A stretch of 64,000 nt of DNA from Megaleporinus macrocephalus (taxonomy: Eukaryota > Chordata > Actinopteri > Characiformes > Anostomidae), in the NCBI GenBank assembly GCA_021613375.1, contig CM038726.1, positions 3,716,546-3,780,545 on the forward strand, written 5' to 3'. The notes under the pieces were generated by a model, which made no database searches, was not told the origin of the DNA, and worked only from the letters and a program-made list of their open reading frames with translations. The position numbers and the translations under genes were made by a program. Below are positions 36,501 through 51,500 of the stretch, one piece after another; positions within the stretch are counted from its first letter, which is position 1, and every line of letters starts with the position of its first letter.

Positions 36501-39500
36501 AGTAGGTGAAGTATAGTAGTATACTCATTAGTGTAGTAGGTGAAGTATAGAAGTGTATTCATTAGTGTAGTAGGTGAAGTATAGAAGTGTATTCATTAGT
36601 GTAGTAGGTGAAGTATAGTAGTGTATTCATTAGGGTAGTAGGTGAAGTATAGAAGTGTAGTCATTAGTGTAGTAGGTGAAGCATAGAAGTGTACTCATTA
36701 GTGTAGTAGGTGAAGTATAGTAGTGTACTCATTAGTGTAGTATGTGAAGTATAGTAGTGCATTAATTAGTGTAGTAGGTGAAGTATAGTAGTGTATTCGT
36801 TAGTGTAGTAGGTGAAGTATAGAAGTGTATTCATTAGTGTAGTAGGTGAAGTATAGAAGTGTACTCATTAGTGTAGTAGGTAAAGTATAGAAGTGTACTC
36901 ATTAGTGTAGTAGGTGAAATATAGATGTGTACTTATTAGTGTAGTAGGTGAAGTACAGTAGTGTATTCATTAGTGTAGTAGGTGAAATACAGAAGTGTAC
37001 TCATTAGTGTAGTAGGTGAAGTATAGAAGTGTATTTATTAGCGTAGTAGGTGAAGTATAGAAGTGTATTCATTAGTGTAGTAGGTGAAGTATAGAAGTGT
37101 ATTCATTAGTATAGTAGGTGAAGTATAGAAGTGTACTCATTAGTGTAGTAGGTGAAGTATAGAAGTGTATTCATTAGTGTAGTAGGTGAAGTATAGAAGT
37201 GTAATCATTAGTGTAGTAGGTGAAGTATAGAAGTATATTCATTAGTGTAGTAGGTGAAGTATAGAAGTGTATTCATTAGTGTAGGAGGTGAAGTATAGTA
37301 GTGTATTCATTAGTGTAGTAGGTGAAGTATAGATATGTATTCATTAGTGTAGTAGGTGAGAGTATAGAAGTGTATTCATTAGTGTAGTAGGTGAAGTATA
37401 AAAGTGTATTCATTAGTGTAGTAGGTGAAGTATAGAAGTGTATTCATTAGTGTAGTAGGTGAAGTATAAAAGTGTATTCATTAGTGTAGTAGGTGAAGTA
37501 TAGAAGTGTATTCATTAGTGTAGTAGGTGAAGTATAGTATTGTATTCATTAGTGTAGTAGGTGAAGTATAGATATGTACTCATTAGTGTAGTAGGTGAAG
37601 TATAGTAGTGTATTCATTAGTGTAGTAGGTGAAGTATAGATATGTACTCATTAGTGTAGTAGGTGAAATATAGTAGTGTATTATTAGTGTAGTAGGTGAA
37701 GTATAGATATGTACTCATTAGTGTAGTAGGTGAAGTATAGAAGTGTACTGATTAGTGTAGTAGGTGAACTATAGAAGTGTACTGATTAGTGTAGTAGGTG
37801 AAGTATAGAAGTGTATTCATTAGAGTAGTAGGTGAAGTATAGAAGTGTATTCATTAGTGTAGTAGGTGAAGTATAGAAGTGTACTCATTAGTGTAGTAGG
37901 TGAAGTATAGAAGTGTTTTATTAGTGTAGTAGGTGAAGTATAGAAGTGTATTTATTAGTGTAGTAGGTGAAGTATAGTAGTGTATTATTAGTGTAGTAGG
38001 TGAAGTATAGAAGTGTATTATTAGTGTAGTAGGTGAAGTATAGTAGTGTATTCATTAGTGTAGTAGGTGAAGTATAGAAGTGTACTCATTAGTGTAGTAG
38101 GTGAAGTATAGAAGTGTACTTATTAGTGTAGTAGGTGAAGTATAGTAGTGTATTCATTAGTATAGTAGGTGAAGTATAGAAGTGTATTCATTAGTGTAGT
38201 ACGTGAAGTATAGAAGTGTATTATTAGTGTAGTAGTGAAGTATAGAAGTGTATTATTAGTGTAGTAGGTGAAGTATAGAAGTGTATTCATTAGCGTAGTA
38301 GGTGAAGTATAGAAGTGTATTATTAGTGTAGTAGGTGAAGTATAGAAGTGTATTCATTAGTGTAGTAGGTGAAGTACAGAAGTGTACTCATTAGCGTAGT
38401 AGGTGAAGTATAGAAGTGCATTATTAGTGTAGTAGGTGAAGTATAGAAGTGTGTTCATTAGTGTAGTAGGTGAAGTACAGAAGTGTACTCATTAGCGTAG
38501 TAGGTGAAGTATAGAAGTGTATTCATTAGTGTAGTAGGTGAAGTATAGAAGTGTATTTATTAGTGTAGTAGGTGAAGTATAGAAGTGTACTCATTAGTGT
38601 AGTAGGTGAAGTATAGAAGTGTACTCATTAGTGTAGTAGGTGAAGTATAGAAGTGTATTTATTAGTGTAGTAGGTGAAGTATAGAAGTGTACTCATTAGT
38701 GTAGTAGGTGAAGTATAGAAGTGTATTTTTAGTGTAGTAGGTGAAGTATAGAAGTGTATTTATTAGTGTAGTAGGTGAAGTATAGAAGTGTACTCATTAG
38801 TGTTATAGGTGAAGTATAGAAGTGTAATCATTAGTGTAGTAGGTGAAGTATAGAAGTGTATTTATTAGTGTAGTAGGTGAAGTATAGAAGTGTACTCATT
38901 AGTGTTATAGGTGAAGTATAGAAGTGTAATCATTAGTGTAGTAGGTGAAGTATAGAAGTGTATTCATTAGTGTAGTAGGTGAGAGTATAGAAGTGTATTA
39001 TTAGTGTAGTAGGTGAAGTATAGTAGTGTATTCATTAGTGTAGTAGGTGAAGTATAGTAGTGTACTCATTAGTGTAGTAGGTGAAGTATAGATATGTACT
39101 CATTAGTGTAGTAGGTGAAGTATAGAAGTGTATTCATTAGTGTAGGAGGTGAAGTATAGAAGTGTATTCATTAGTGTAGTAGGTGAAGTATAGTAGTGTA
39201 CTCATTAGTGTAGTAGGTGAAGTATAGATATGTACTCATTAGTGTAGTAGGTGAAGTATAGAAGTGTATTCATTAGTGTAGGAGGTGAAGTATAGAAGTG
39301 TATTCATTAGTATAGTAGGTGAAGTATAGAAGTGTATTCATTAGTGTAGTAGGTGAAGTATAGTAGTGTATTCATTAGTGTAGTAGGTGAAGTATAGATA
39401 TGTACTCATTAGTGTAGTAGGTGAAGTATAGAAGTGTATTCATTAGTGTAGTAGGTGAAGTATAGAAGTGTACTCATTAGTGTAGTAGGTGAAGTATAGA

Positions 39501-42500
39501 AGTGTACTCATTAGTGTAGTAGGTGAAGTATAGAAGTGTATTCATTAGTATAGTAGGTGAAGTATAGAAGTGTATTCATTAGTGTAGGAGGTGAAGTATA
39601 GAAGTGTATTCATTAGTGTAGTAGGTGAAGTATAGAACTGTATTCATTAGTGTAGTAGATGAAGTATAGAAGTGTAGTCATTAGTGTAGTAGGTGAAGTA
39701 TAGAAGTGTAGTCATTAGTGCAGTAGGCGAATTATAGAAGTGTAGTCATTAGCGTAGTAGGTGAAGTATAAAAGTATACTCAGTAGTTTAGTAGGTGAAG
39801 TATAGAAGTTTATTCATTAGTGTAGTAGGTGAAGTATAGAAGTATACTCAGTAGTGTAGTAGGTGAAGTATAGAAGTTTATTCATTAGTGTAGTAGGTGA
39901 AGTATAGAGTGTACTCAGTAGTGTAGTAGGTGAAGTATAGAAGTTACTCAGTAGTGTAGTAGGTGAAGTATAGAAGTGTACTCATTAGCGTAGTAGGTGA
40001 AATATAGAAGTGTACTCATTAGTGTAGTAGGTGAAGTATAGAAGTGTATTATTAGTGTAGTAGGTGAAGTATAGAAGTGTATTATTAGTGTAGTAGGTGA
40101 AGTATAGAAGTGTACTCATTAGTGTAGTAGGTGAAGTATAGAAGTGTATTATTAGTGTAGTAGGTGAAGTATAGAAGTGTACTCATTAGTGTAGTAGGTG
40201 AAGTATAGAAGTGTATTATTAGTGTAGTAGGTGAAGTATAGAAGTGTATTATTAGTGTAGTAGGTGAAGTATAGAAGTGTACTCATTAGTGTAGTAGGTG
40301 AAGTATAGAAGTGTAATCATTAGTGTAGTAGGTGAAGTATAGTAGTGTATTCATTAGTGTAGTAGGTGAAGTATAGAAGTGTATTCCTTAGTGTAGTAGG
40401 TGAAGTATAGAAGTGTATTATTAGTGTAGTAGGTGAAGTATAGAAGTGTATTCATTAGTGTAGTACGTGAAGTATAGAAGTGTATTATTAGTTTAGTAGT
40501 GAAGTATAGAAGTGTATTATTAGTGTAGTAGGTGAAGTATAGAAGTGTATTCATTAGCGTAGTAGGTGAAGTACAGAAGTGTACTCATTAGCGTAGTAGG
40601 TGAAGTATAGAAGTGTATTCATTAGCGTAGTAGGTGAAGTATAGAAGTGTATTCATTAGTGTAGTAGGTGAAGTATAGAAGTGTATTTATTAGTGTAGTA
40701 GGTGAAGTATAGAAGTGTATTCATTAGTGTAGTAGGTGAAGTATAGAAGTGTATTCATTAGTGTAGTAGGTGAAGTATATTAGTGTAATCATTAGTGTAG
40801 TATGTGAAGTATAGAAGTGTAATCATTAGTGTAGTAGGTGAAGTATAGAAGTGTATTCATTAGTGTAGTAGGTGAAGTATAGATATGTACTCATTAGTGT
40901 AGTAGGTGAAGTATAGATATGTACTCATTAGTGTAGTAGGTGAAGTATAGTAGTGTATCATTAGTGTAGTAGGTGAAGTATAGATATGTACTCATTAGTG
41001 TAGTAGGTGAAGTATAGAAGTGTACTCATTAGTGTAGTAGGTGAAGTATAGAAGTGTACTGATTAGTGTAGTAGGTGAAGTATAGAAGTGTATTTATTAG
41101 TGTAGTAGGTGAAGTATAGAAGTGTATTCATTAGTGTAGTAGGTGAAGTATAGAAGTGTACTCATTAGTGTAGTAGGTGAAGTATAGTAGTGTATTCATT
41201 AGTGTAGTAGGTGGAGTATAGTAGTGTATTCATTAGTGTAGTAGGTGAAGTATAGTAGTGTATTCATTAGTGTAGTAGGTGGAGTATAGTAGTGTATTCA
41301 TTAGTGTAGTAGGTGAAGTATAGAAGTGTATTCATTAGTGTAGTAGGTGAAGTATAGAAGTGTACTCATTAGTGTAGTAGGTGAAGTATAGAAGTGTGCT
41401 CATTAGTATAGTAGGTAAAGTATAGAAGTGTACTCATTAGTGTAGTAGGTGAAGTATAGAAGTGTACTTATTAGTGTAGTAGGTGAAGTATAGTAGTGTA
41501 TTCATTAGTGTAGTAGGTGAAGTACAGAAGTGTATTCATTAGTGTAGTAGGTGAAGTATAGAAGTGTATTCATTAGTGTAGTAGGTGAAGTACAGAAGTG
41601 TATTCATTAGTGTAGTAGGTGAAGTATAGTAGTGTACTCATTAGTGTAGTAGGTGAAGTATAGTAGTGTACTCATTAGTGTAGTAGGTGAAGTATAGAAG
41701 TGTACTCATTAGTGTAGTAGGTGAAGTATAGACGTGTATTCATTAGTATAGTAGGTGAAGTATAGAAGTGTATTCATTAGTGTAGTAGCTGAAGTATAGA
41801 AGTGTATTCATTAGTGTAGTAGGTGAAGTATAGAAGTGTACTCATTAGTGTAGTAAGTGAAGTATAGTAGTGTACTCATTAGTGTAGTAGGTGAAGTATA
41901 GAAGTGTACTCATTAGTGTAGTAGGTGAAGTATAGCAGTGTACTCATTAGTGTAGTAGGTGAAGTATAGAAGTGTACTCATTAGTGTAGTAGGTGAAGTA
42001 TAGAAGTGTATTAATTAGTGTAGTAGGTGAAGTATAGAAGTGTATTCATTAGTGTAGTAGGTGAAGTATAGAAGTGTATTCATTAGTGTAGTAGGTGAAG
42101 TATAGAAGTGTATTCATTAGTATAGTAGGTGAAGTATAGAAGTGTATTCATTAGTGTAGTAGGTGAAGTATAGAAGTGTATTCATTAGTATAGTAGGTGA
42201 AGTATAGAAGTGTACTCATTAGTGTAGTAGGTGAAAGTATAGTAGTGTACTCATTAGTGTAGTAGGTGAAGTATAGAAGTGTACTCATTAGTGTAGTAGG
42301 TGAAGTATAGTAGTGTACTCATTAGTGTAGTAGGTGAAGTATAGAAGTGTACTCATTAGTGTAGTAGGTGAAGTATAGTAGTATACTCATTAGTGTAGTA
42401 GGTGAAGTATAGAAGTGTATTCATTAGTGTAGTAGGTGAAGTATAGAAGTGTATTCATTAGTGTAGTAGGTGAAGTATAGTAGTGTATTCATTAGGGTAG

Positions 42501-45500
42501 TAGGTGAAGTATAGAAATGTAGTCATTAGTGTAGTAGGTGAAGTATAGAAGTGTACTCATTAGTGTAGTAGGTGAAGTATAGTAGTGTACTCATTAGTGT
42601 AGTATGTGAAGTATAGTAGTGCATTAATTAGTGTAGTAGGTGAAGTATAGTAGTGTATTCGTTAGTGTAGTAGGTGAAGCATAGAAGTGTACTCATTAGT
42701 GTAGTAGGTGAAGTATAGAAGTGTGCTCATTAGTATAGTAGGTAAAGTATAGAAGTGTACTCATTAGTGTAGTAGGTGAAATATAGATGTGTACTTATTA
42801 GTGTAGTAGGTGAAGTACAGTAGTGTATTCATTAGTGTAGTAGGTGAAATACAGAAGTGTATCATTAGTGTAGTAGGTGGAAGTATAGAAGTGTATTTAT
42901 TAGCGTAGTAGGTGAAGTATAGAAGTGTATTCATTAGTGTAGTAGGTGAAGTATAGAAGTGTATTCATTAGTATAGTAGGTGAAGTATAGAAGTGTACTC
43001 ATTAGTGTAGTAGGTGAAGTATAGTAGTGTATTCATTAGTGTAGTAGGTGAAGTATAGAAGTGTATTCATTAGTGTAGTAGGTGAAGTATAGAAGTGTAA
43101 TCATTAGTGTAGTAGGTGAAGTATAGAAGTATATTCATTAGTGTAGTAGGTGAAGTATAGAAGTGTATTCATTAGTGTAGGAGGTGATGTATAGTAGTGT
43201 ATTCAATAGTGTAGTAGGTGAAGTATAGATATGTATTCATTAGTGTAGTAGGTGAGAGTATAGAAGTGTATTCATTAGTGTAGTAGGTGACGTATAAAAG
43301 TGTATTCAATAGTGTAGTAGGTGAAGTATAGAAGTGTATTCATTTGTGTAGTAGGTGAAGTATAAAAGTGTATTCATTAGTGTAGTAGGTGAAGTATAGA
43401 AGTGTATTCATTAGTGTTGTAGGTGAAGTATAGTATTGTATTCATTAGTGTAGTAGGTGAAGTATAGATATGTACTCATTAGTGTAGTAGGTGAAGTATA
43501 GTAGTGTATTCATTAGTGTAGTAGGTGAAGTATAGATATGTACTCATTAGTGTAGTAGGTGAAATTTAGTAGTGTATATTAGTGTAGTAGGTGAAGTATA
43601 GATATGTACTCATTAGTGTAGTAGGTGAAGTATAGAAGTGTACTGATTAGTGTAGTAGGTGAAGTATAGAAGTGTATTATTAGTGTAGTAGGTAAAGTAT
43701 AGAAGTGTATTTATTAGAGTAGTGGGTGAAGTATAGTAGTGTATTCATTAGTGTAGTAGGTGAAGTATAGAAGTGTATTCATTAGTGTTGTAGGTGAAGT
43801 ATAGAAGTGTTTTATTAGTGTAGTAGTGAAGTATAGTAGTGTATTTATTAGTGTAGTAGGTGAAGTATAGTAGTGTATTATTAGTGTAGTAGGTGAAGTA
43901 TAGAAGTGTATTATTAGTGTAGTAGGTGAAGTATAGTAGTGTATTCATTAGTGTAGTAGGTGAAGTATAGAAGTGTACTCATTTGTGTAGTAGGTGAAGT
44001 ATAGAAGTGTACTTATTAGTGTAGTAGGTGAAGTATAGTAGTGTATTCATTAGTATAGTAGGTGAAGTATAGAAGTGTATTCATTAGTGTAGTACGTGAA
44101 GTATAGAAGTGTATTATTAGTGTAGTAGTGAAGTATAGAAGTGTATTATTTGTGTAGAAGTTGAAGTATAGAAGTGTATTCATTAGCGTAGTAGGTGAAG
44201 TATAGAAGTGTATTATTAGTGTTGTAGGTGAAGTATAGAAGTGTATTCATTAGTGTAGTAGGTGAAGTACAGAAGTGTACTCATTAGCGTAGTAGGTGAA
44301 GTATAGAAGTGCATTATTAGTGTAGTAGGTGAAGTATAGAAGTGTGTTCATTAGTGTAGTAGGTGGAGTATAGTAGTGTATTCATTAGTGTAGTAGGTGA
44401 AGTATAGAAGTGTATTCATTAGTGTAGTAGGTGAAGTATAGAAGTGTACTCATTAGTGTAGTAGGTGAAGTATAGAAGTGTGCTCATTAGTATAGTAGGT
44501 AAAGTATAGAAGTGTACTCATTAGTGTAGTAGGTGAAGTATAGAAGTGTACTTATTAGTGTAGTAGGTGAAGTATAGTAGTGTATTCATTAGTGTAGTAG
44601 GGTGAAGTAAGAAGTGCACTCATTAGTGTAGTAGATGAAGTATAGAAGTGTATTCATTAGTGTAGTAGTGAAGTATAGAAGTGTATTCATTAGTGTAGTA
44701 GGTGAAGTATAGTAGTGTACTCATTAGTGTAGTAGATGAAGTATAGAAGTTCACTCATTAGTGTGGTAGGTGAAGTATAGAAGTGTACTCATTAGTGTAT
44801 TAGATGAAGTATAGTAGTGTACTCATTAGTGTAGTAGGTGAAGTATAGAAGTGTATTCATTAGTGTAGTAGGTGAAGTATAGAAGTGTATTCATTAGTGT
44901 AGTAGGTGAAGTATAGAAGTGTACTCATTAGTGTAGTAGGTGAAGTATAGTAGTGTACTCATTAGTGTAGTAGGTGAAGTATAGAAGTGTACTCATTAGT
45001 GTAGTAGGTGAAGTATAGCAGTGTACTCATTAGTGTAGTAGGTGAAGTATAGAAGTGTATCATTAGTGTAGTAGGTGAAGTATAGAAGTGTAATTAGTGT
45101 AGTAGGTGAAGTATAGAAGTGTTATTCATTAGTGTAGTAGGTGAAGTATAGAAGTGTACTTCATTAGTGTAGTAGGTGAAGTATAGAAGGTATTCACTTA
45201 GTTTGTAGTGGTGAAGTATAGAAGTGTATTCATTAGTGTTGTAGGTGAAGTATAGAAGTGTATTCATTAGTATAGTTGGTGAAGTATAGAAGTGTACTCA
45301 TTTGTGTAGTAGGTGAAAGTATAGTAGTGTAATCATTAGTGTAGTAGGTGAAGTATAGAAGTGTACTCTATTAGTGTAGTAGGTGAAGTATAGTAGTGTA
45401 CTCACTTAGTGTAGTAGGTGAAGTATAGAAGTGTACTCATTAGTGTAGTAGGTGAAGTATAGTAGTGTACTCATTTGTGTAGGTAGGTGAAGTATAGAAG

Positions 45501-48500
45501 TGTATTCATTAGTGTAGTAGGTGAAGTATAGAAGTGTAATCATTAGTGTAGTAGGTGAAGTATAGTAGTGTATTCATTAGGGTAGTAGGTGAAGTATAGA
45601 AGTGTAGTCATTAGATGTAGTAGGTGAAGTATAGAAGTGTACTCATTAGTGTAGTAGGTGAAGTATAGTAGTGTACTCATTAGTGTAGTATGTGAAGTAT
45701 GTAGTGCATTAATAGTGTAGTAGGTGAAGTATAGTAGTGTATTCGTTAGTGTAGTAGGTGAAGCATAGAAGTGTATTCATTAGTGTAGTAGGTGAAGTAT
45801 AAAGTGTGCTCATTAGTAGTAGGTAAAGTATAGAAGTGTACTCATTAGTGTAGTAGGTGAAAGTATAGATGTGTACTTATTAGTGTAGTAGGTGAAGTAC
45901 AGAAGTGTATTCATTAGTGTAGTAGGTGAATAAGAAGTGTATCATTAGTGTAGTAGGTGAAGTATAGAAGTGTATTTTTAGCGTGTAGGTGAAGTTTGAT
46001 GTGTATTCTTAGTGTAGTAGGTGAAGTATGAAGTGTATTCATTAGTATAGTAGGTGAAGTATAGAAGTGTACTCATTAGTGTAGTAGGTGAAGTATAGAA
46101 GTGTATTCATTAGTGTAGTAGGTGAAGTATAGAAGTGTATTCATTAGTGTAGTAGGTGAAGTATAGAAGTGTAATCATTAGTGTAGTAGGTGAAGTATAG
46201 AAGTATATTCATTAGTGTAGTAGGTGAAGTATAGAAGTGTATTCATTAGTGTGGAGGTGAGTATAGTAGTGAATTCATTAGTGTAGTAGGTGAAGTATAG
46301 ATTGTATTCATTAGTGTAGTAGGTGAGTATAGAAGTGTATTCATTAGTGTAGAGGTGAAGTATAAAAGTGTTTCATTAGTGTAGTAGGTGAAGTATAGAA
46401 GTGTATCATTAGTGTAGTAGGTAGAAGTATAAAGTGTATTCATTAGTGTAGTAGGTGAAGTATAGAAGTGTATTCATTAGTGTTGAGGTGAAGTATAGTA
46501 TTGTATTCATTAGTGTAGTAGGTGAAGTATAGATATGTACCATTAGTGTAGTAGGTGAAGTATAGTAGTGTATCATTAGTGTAGTAGGTGAAGTATAGAT
46601 ATGTACTCATAGTGTAGTAGGTGAAATATAGTAGTGTATTATTAGTGTAGTAGGTGAAGTATAGATATGTACTCATTAGTGTAGTAGGTGAAGTATAGAA
46701 GTGTACTGATTAGTGTAGTAGGTGAACTATAGAAGTGTACTGATTAGTGTAGTAGGTGAAGTATAGAAGTGTATTCATTAGAGTAGTAGGTGAAGTATAG
46801 AAGTATATTCTTAGTGTAGTAGGTGAAGTATAGAAGTGTACTCATTAGTGTAGTAGGTGAAGTATAGAAGTGTTTTTTAGTGTAGTAGGTGAAGTATAGA
46901 AGTGTATTTATTAGTGTAGTAGGTGAAGTATAGTGTGTTTCATTAGTGTAGTAGGTGAAGTATAGAAGTGTATTATTAGTGTAGTAGGTGAAGTATAGTA
47001 GTGTATTCATTAGTGTAGTGGTGAAGTATAGAAGTGTCTTTTAGTGTAGTAGGTGAAGTATAGAAGTGTACTTATTAGTGTAGTAGGTGAAGTATAGTAG
47101 TGTATTCATTAGTATAGTAGGTGAAGTATAGAAGTGTATTCATTAGTGTAGTAGGTGAAGTATAGAAGTGTATTCATTAGGTGTAGTAGTGAAGTATAGA
47201 AGTGTATTATTAGTGTAGTAGGTGAAGTATAGAAGTGCTACTCATTAGTGTTTGTAGGTGAAGTATAGAAGTGTATTCATTAGTGTAGTAGGTGAAGTAT
47301 AGAAGTGTAATCATTAGTGTAGTAGGTGAAGTACAGAAGTGTACTCATTAGCGTAGTAGGTGATGTATAGAAGTAAGGTCATTATTAGTGTAGTAGGTGA
47401 AGTATAGAAGTGTATTCTATTAGTGTAGTAGGTGAAGTATATATGTGTACCTCATTAGTGTAGTAGGTGAAGTATAGAAGTTTATTCATTAAGTGTAGTA
47501 GGTGAAGTATAGAAGTGTATCTCATTAGTGTAGTTGGTGAAAGTCATAGGAAGAATATAGAAGGTGTAGTCATTAGAGTAGTAGGTGAAGAATAGATGTT
47601 TAATTCATTAGCGTAGTAGGTGAAGTATAGTAGTGTATTCATTAGTGTAGTAGGTGAAGTACAGAAGTGTATTCATTAGTGTAGTAGGTGAAGTATAGAA
47701 GTGTATTCATTAGTGTAGTAGGTGAAGTACAGTGTATTCATTAGTGTAGTAGGTGAAGTATAGTAGTGTACTCATTAGTGAGTAGGTGAAGTATAGTAGT
47801 GTACTCATTAGTGTAGTAGGTGAAGTATAGAAGTGTACTCATTAGTGTAGTAGGTGAAGTATAGACGTGTATTCTTTAGTTAGTGGTGAAGTATCGAAGT
47901 GTATTCATTAGTGTAGTAGCTAGTATATGAAGTGTATTCATTAGTAGTAGGTGAAGTATAGAAGTGTACTCATTAGTGTAGTAAGTGAAGTATAGTAGTG
48001 TACTCATTAGTGTAGTAGGTGAAGTATAGAAGTGTACTCATTAGTGTAGTAGGTGAAGTATAGCAGTGTACTCATTAGTGTAGTAAGTGAAGTATAGTAG
48101 TGTACTCATTAGTGTAGTAGGTGAAGTATAGAAGTGTACTCATTAGTAGTAGGTGAAGTATAGAAGTGTACTCATTAGTGTAGTAGGTGAAGTATAGAAG
48201 TGTATTAATTAGTGTAGTAGGTGAAGTATAGAAGTGTATTCATTAGTGTAGTAGGTGAAGTATAGAAGTGTATTCATTAGTGTAGGTGAAGTATAGAAGT
48301 GTATTCATTAGTATAGTAGGTGAAGTATAGAAGTGTATTCATTAGTGTAGTAGCTGAAGTATAGAAGTGTATTCATTAGTATAGTAGGTGAAGTATAGAA
48401 GTGTACTCATTAGTGTAGTAGGTGAAGTATAGTAGTGTACTCATTAGTGTAGTAGGTGAAGTATAGAAGTGTACTCATTAGTGTAGTAGGTGAAGTATAG

Positions 48501-51500
48501 TAGTGTACTCATTAGTGTAGTAGGTGAAGTATAGAAGTGTACTCATTAGTGTAGTAGGTGAAGTATAGTAGTATACTCATTAGTGTAGTAGGTGAAGTAT
48601 AGAAGTGGTATTCATTAGTGTAGTAGGTGAAGTATAGAAGTGTATTCATTAGTGTAGTAGGTGAAGTATAGTAGTGTATTCATTAGGGTAGTAGGTGAAG
48701 TATAGAAATGTAGTCATTAGTGTAGTAGGTGAAGTATAGAAGTGTACTCATTAGTGTAGTAGGTGAAGTATAGTAGTGTACTCATTAGTGTAGTATGTGA
48801 AGTATAGTAGTGCATTAATTAGTGTAGTAGGTGAAGTATAGTAGTGTATTCGTTAGTGTAGTAGGTGAAGCATAGAAGTGTACTCATTAGTGTAGTAGGT
48901 GAAGTATAGAAGTGTGCTCATTAGTATAGTAGGTAAAGTATAGAAGTGTACTCATTAGTGTAGTAGGTGAAATATAGATGTGTACTTATTAGTGTAGTAG
49001 GTGAAGTACAGTAGTGTATTCATTAGTGTAGTAGGTGAAATACAGAAGTGTACTCATTAGTGTAGTAGGTGAAGTATAGAAGTGTATTTATTAGCGTAGT
49101 AGGTGAAGTATAGAAGTGTATTCATTAGTGTAGTAGGTGAAGTATAGAAGTGTATTCATTAGTATAGTAGGTGAAGTATAGAAGTGTACTCATTAGTGTA
49201 GTAGGTGAAGTATAGAAGTGTATTCATTAGTGTAGTAGGTGAAGTATAGAAGTGTAATCATTAGTGTAGTAGGTGAAGTATAGAAGTATATTCATTAGTG
49301 TAGTAGGTGAAGTATAGAAGTGTATTCATTAGTGTAGGAGGTGAAGTATAGTAGTGTATTCATTAGTGTAGTAGGTGAAGTATAGATATGTATTCATTAG
49401 TGTAGTAGGTGAGAGTATAGAAGTGTATTCATTAGTGTAGTAGGTGAAGTATAAAAGTGTATTCATTAGTGTAGTAGGTGAAGTATAGAAGTGTATTCAT
49501 TAGTGTAGTAGGTGAAGTATAAAAGTGTATTCATTAGTGTAGTAGGTGAAGTATAGAAGTATTCATTAGTGTAGTAGGTGAAGTATAGTATTGTATTCAT
49601 TAGTGTAGTAGGTGAAGTATAGATATGTACTCATTAGTGTAGTAGGTGAAGTATAGTAGTGTATTCATTAGTGTAGTAGGTGAAGTATAGATATGTACTC
49701 ATTAGTGTAGTAGGTGAAATAGTAGTGTATTATTAGTGTAGTAGGTGAAGTATAGATAGTACTCATTAGTAGTAGGTGAAGTATAGAAGTGTACTGATTA
49801 GTGTAGTAGGTGAACTATAGAAGTGTACTGATTAGTGTAGTAGGTGAAGTATAGAAGTGTATTCATTAGAGTAGTAGGTGAAGTATAGAAGTGTATTCAT
49901 TAGTGTAGTAGGTGAAGTATAGAAGTGTACTCATTAGTGTAGTAGGTGAAGTATAGAAGTGTTTTATTAGTGTAGTAGGTGAAGTATAGAAGTGTATTAT
50001 ATTAGTGTAGTAGGTGAAGTATAGTAGTGTATTATTAGTGTAGTAGGTGAAGTATAGAAGTGTAATTAGTGTAGTAGGTGAAGTATAGTAGTGTATTCAT
50101 TAGTGTAGTAGGTGAAGTATAGAAGTGTACTCATTAGTGTAGTAGGTGAAGTATAGAAGTGTACTTATTAGTGTAGTAGGTGAAGTATAGTAGTGTATTT
50201 TAGTATAGTAGGTGAAGTATAGAAGTGTATTCATTAGTGTAGTACGTGAAGTATAGAAGTGTATTATTAGTGTAGTAGTGAAGTATAGAAGTGTATTATT
50301 AGTGTAGTAGGTGAAGTATAGAAGTGTATTCATTAGCGTAGTAGGTGAAGTATAGAAGTGTATTATTAGTGTAGTAGGTGAAGTATAGAAGTGTATTCAT
50401 TAGTGTAGTAGGTGAAGTACAGAAGTGTACTCATTAGCGTAGTAGGTGAAGTATAGAAGTGCATTATTAGTGTAGTAGGTGAAGTATAGAAGTGTGTTCA
50501 TTAGTGTAGTAGGTGAAGTACAGAAGTGTACTCATTAGCGTAGTAGGTGAAGTATAGAAGTGTATTCATTAGTGTAGTAGGTGAAGTATAGTGTATTTAT
50601 TAGTGTAGTAGGTGAAGTATAGAAGTGTACTCATTAGTGTATAGGTGAAGTATAGAAGTGTACTCATTAGTGTAGTAGGTGAAGTATAGAAGTGTATTTA
50701 TTAGTGTAGTAGGTGAAGTATAGAAGTGTACTCATTAGTGTAGTAGGTGAAGTATAGAAGTGTATTTTTAGTGTAGTAGGTGAAGTATAGAAGTGTATTT
50801 ATTAGTGTAGTAGGTGAAGTATAGAAGTGTACTCATTAGTGTTATAGGTGAAGTATAGAAGTGTAATCATTAGTGTAGTAGGTGAAGTATAGAAGTGTAT
50901 TTATTAGTGTAGTAGGTGAAGTATAGAAGTGTACTCATTAGTGTTATAGGTGAAGTATAGAAGTGTAATCATTAGTGTAGTAGGTGAAGTATAGAAGTGT
51001 ATTCATTAGTGTAGTAGGTGAGAGTATAGAAGTGTATTATTAGTGTAGTAGGTGAAGTATAGTAGTGTATTCATTAGTGTAGTAGGTGAAGTATAGTAGT
51101 GTACTCATTAGTGTAGTAGGTGAAGTATAGATATGTACTCATTAGTGTAGTAGGTGAAGTATAGAAGTGTATTCATTAGTGTAGGAGGTGAAGTATAGAA
51201 GTGTATTCATTAGTGTAGTAGGTGAAGTATAGTAGTACTATTATGTAGTAGGTGAAGTATAGATATGTACTCATTAGTGTAGTAGGTGAAGTATAGAAGT
51301 GTATTCATTAGTGTAGGAGGTGAAGTATAGAAGTGTATTCATTAGTATAGTAGGTGAAGTATAGAAGTGTATTCATTAGTGTAGTAGGTGAAGTATAGTA
51401 GTGTATTCATTAGTGTAGTAGGTGAAGTATAGATATGTACTCATTAGTGTAGTAGGTGAAGTATAGAAGTGTATTCATTAGTGTAGTAGGTGAAGTATAG

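Noticed and set aside
31277..50333. Minus-strand open frames reading MNTLLYFTYYTNEY and similar across the satellite
   Set aside because: They are translations of the 34-bp unit; no start context, splice sites or non-repeat sequence.
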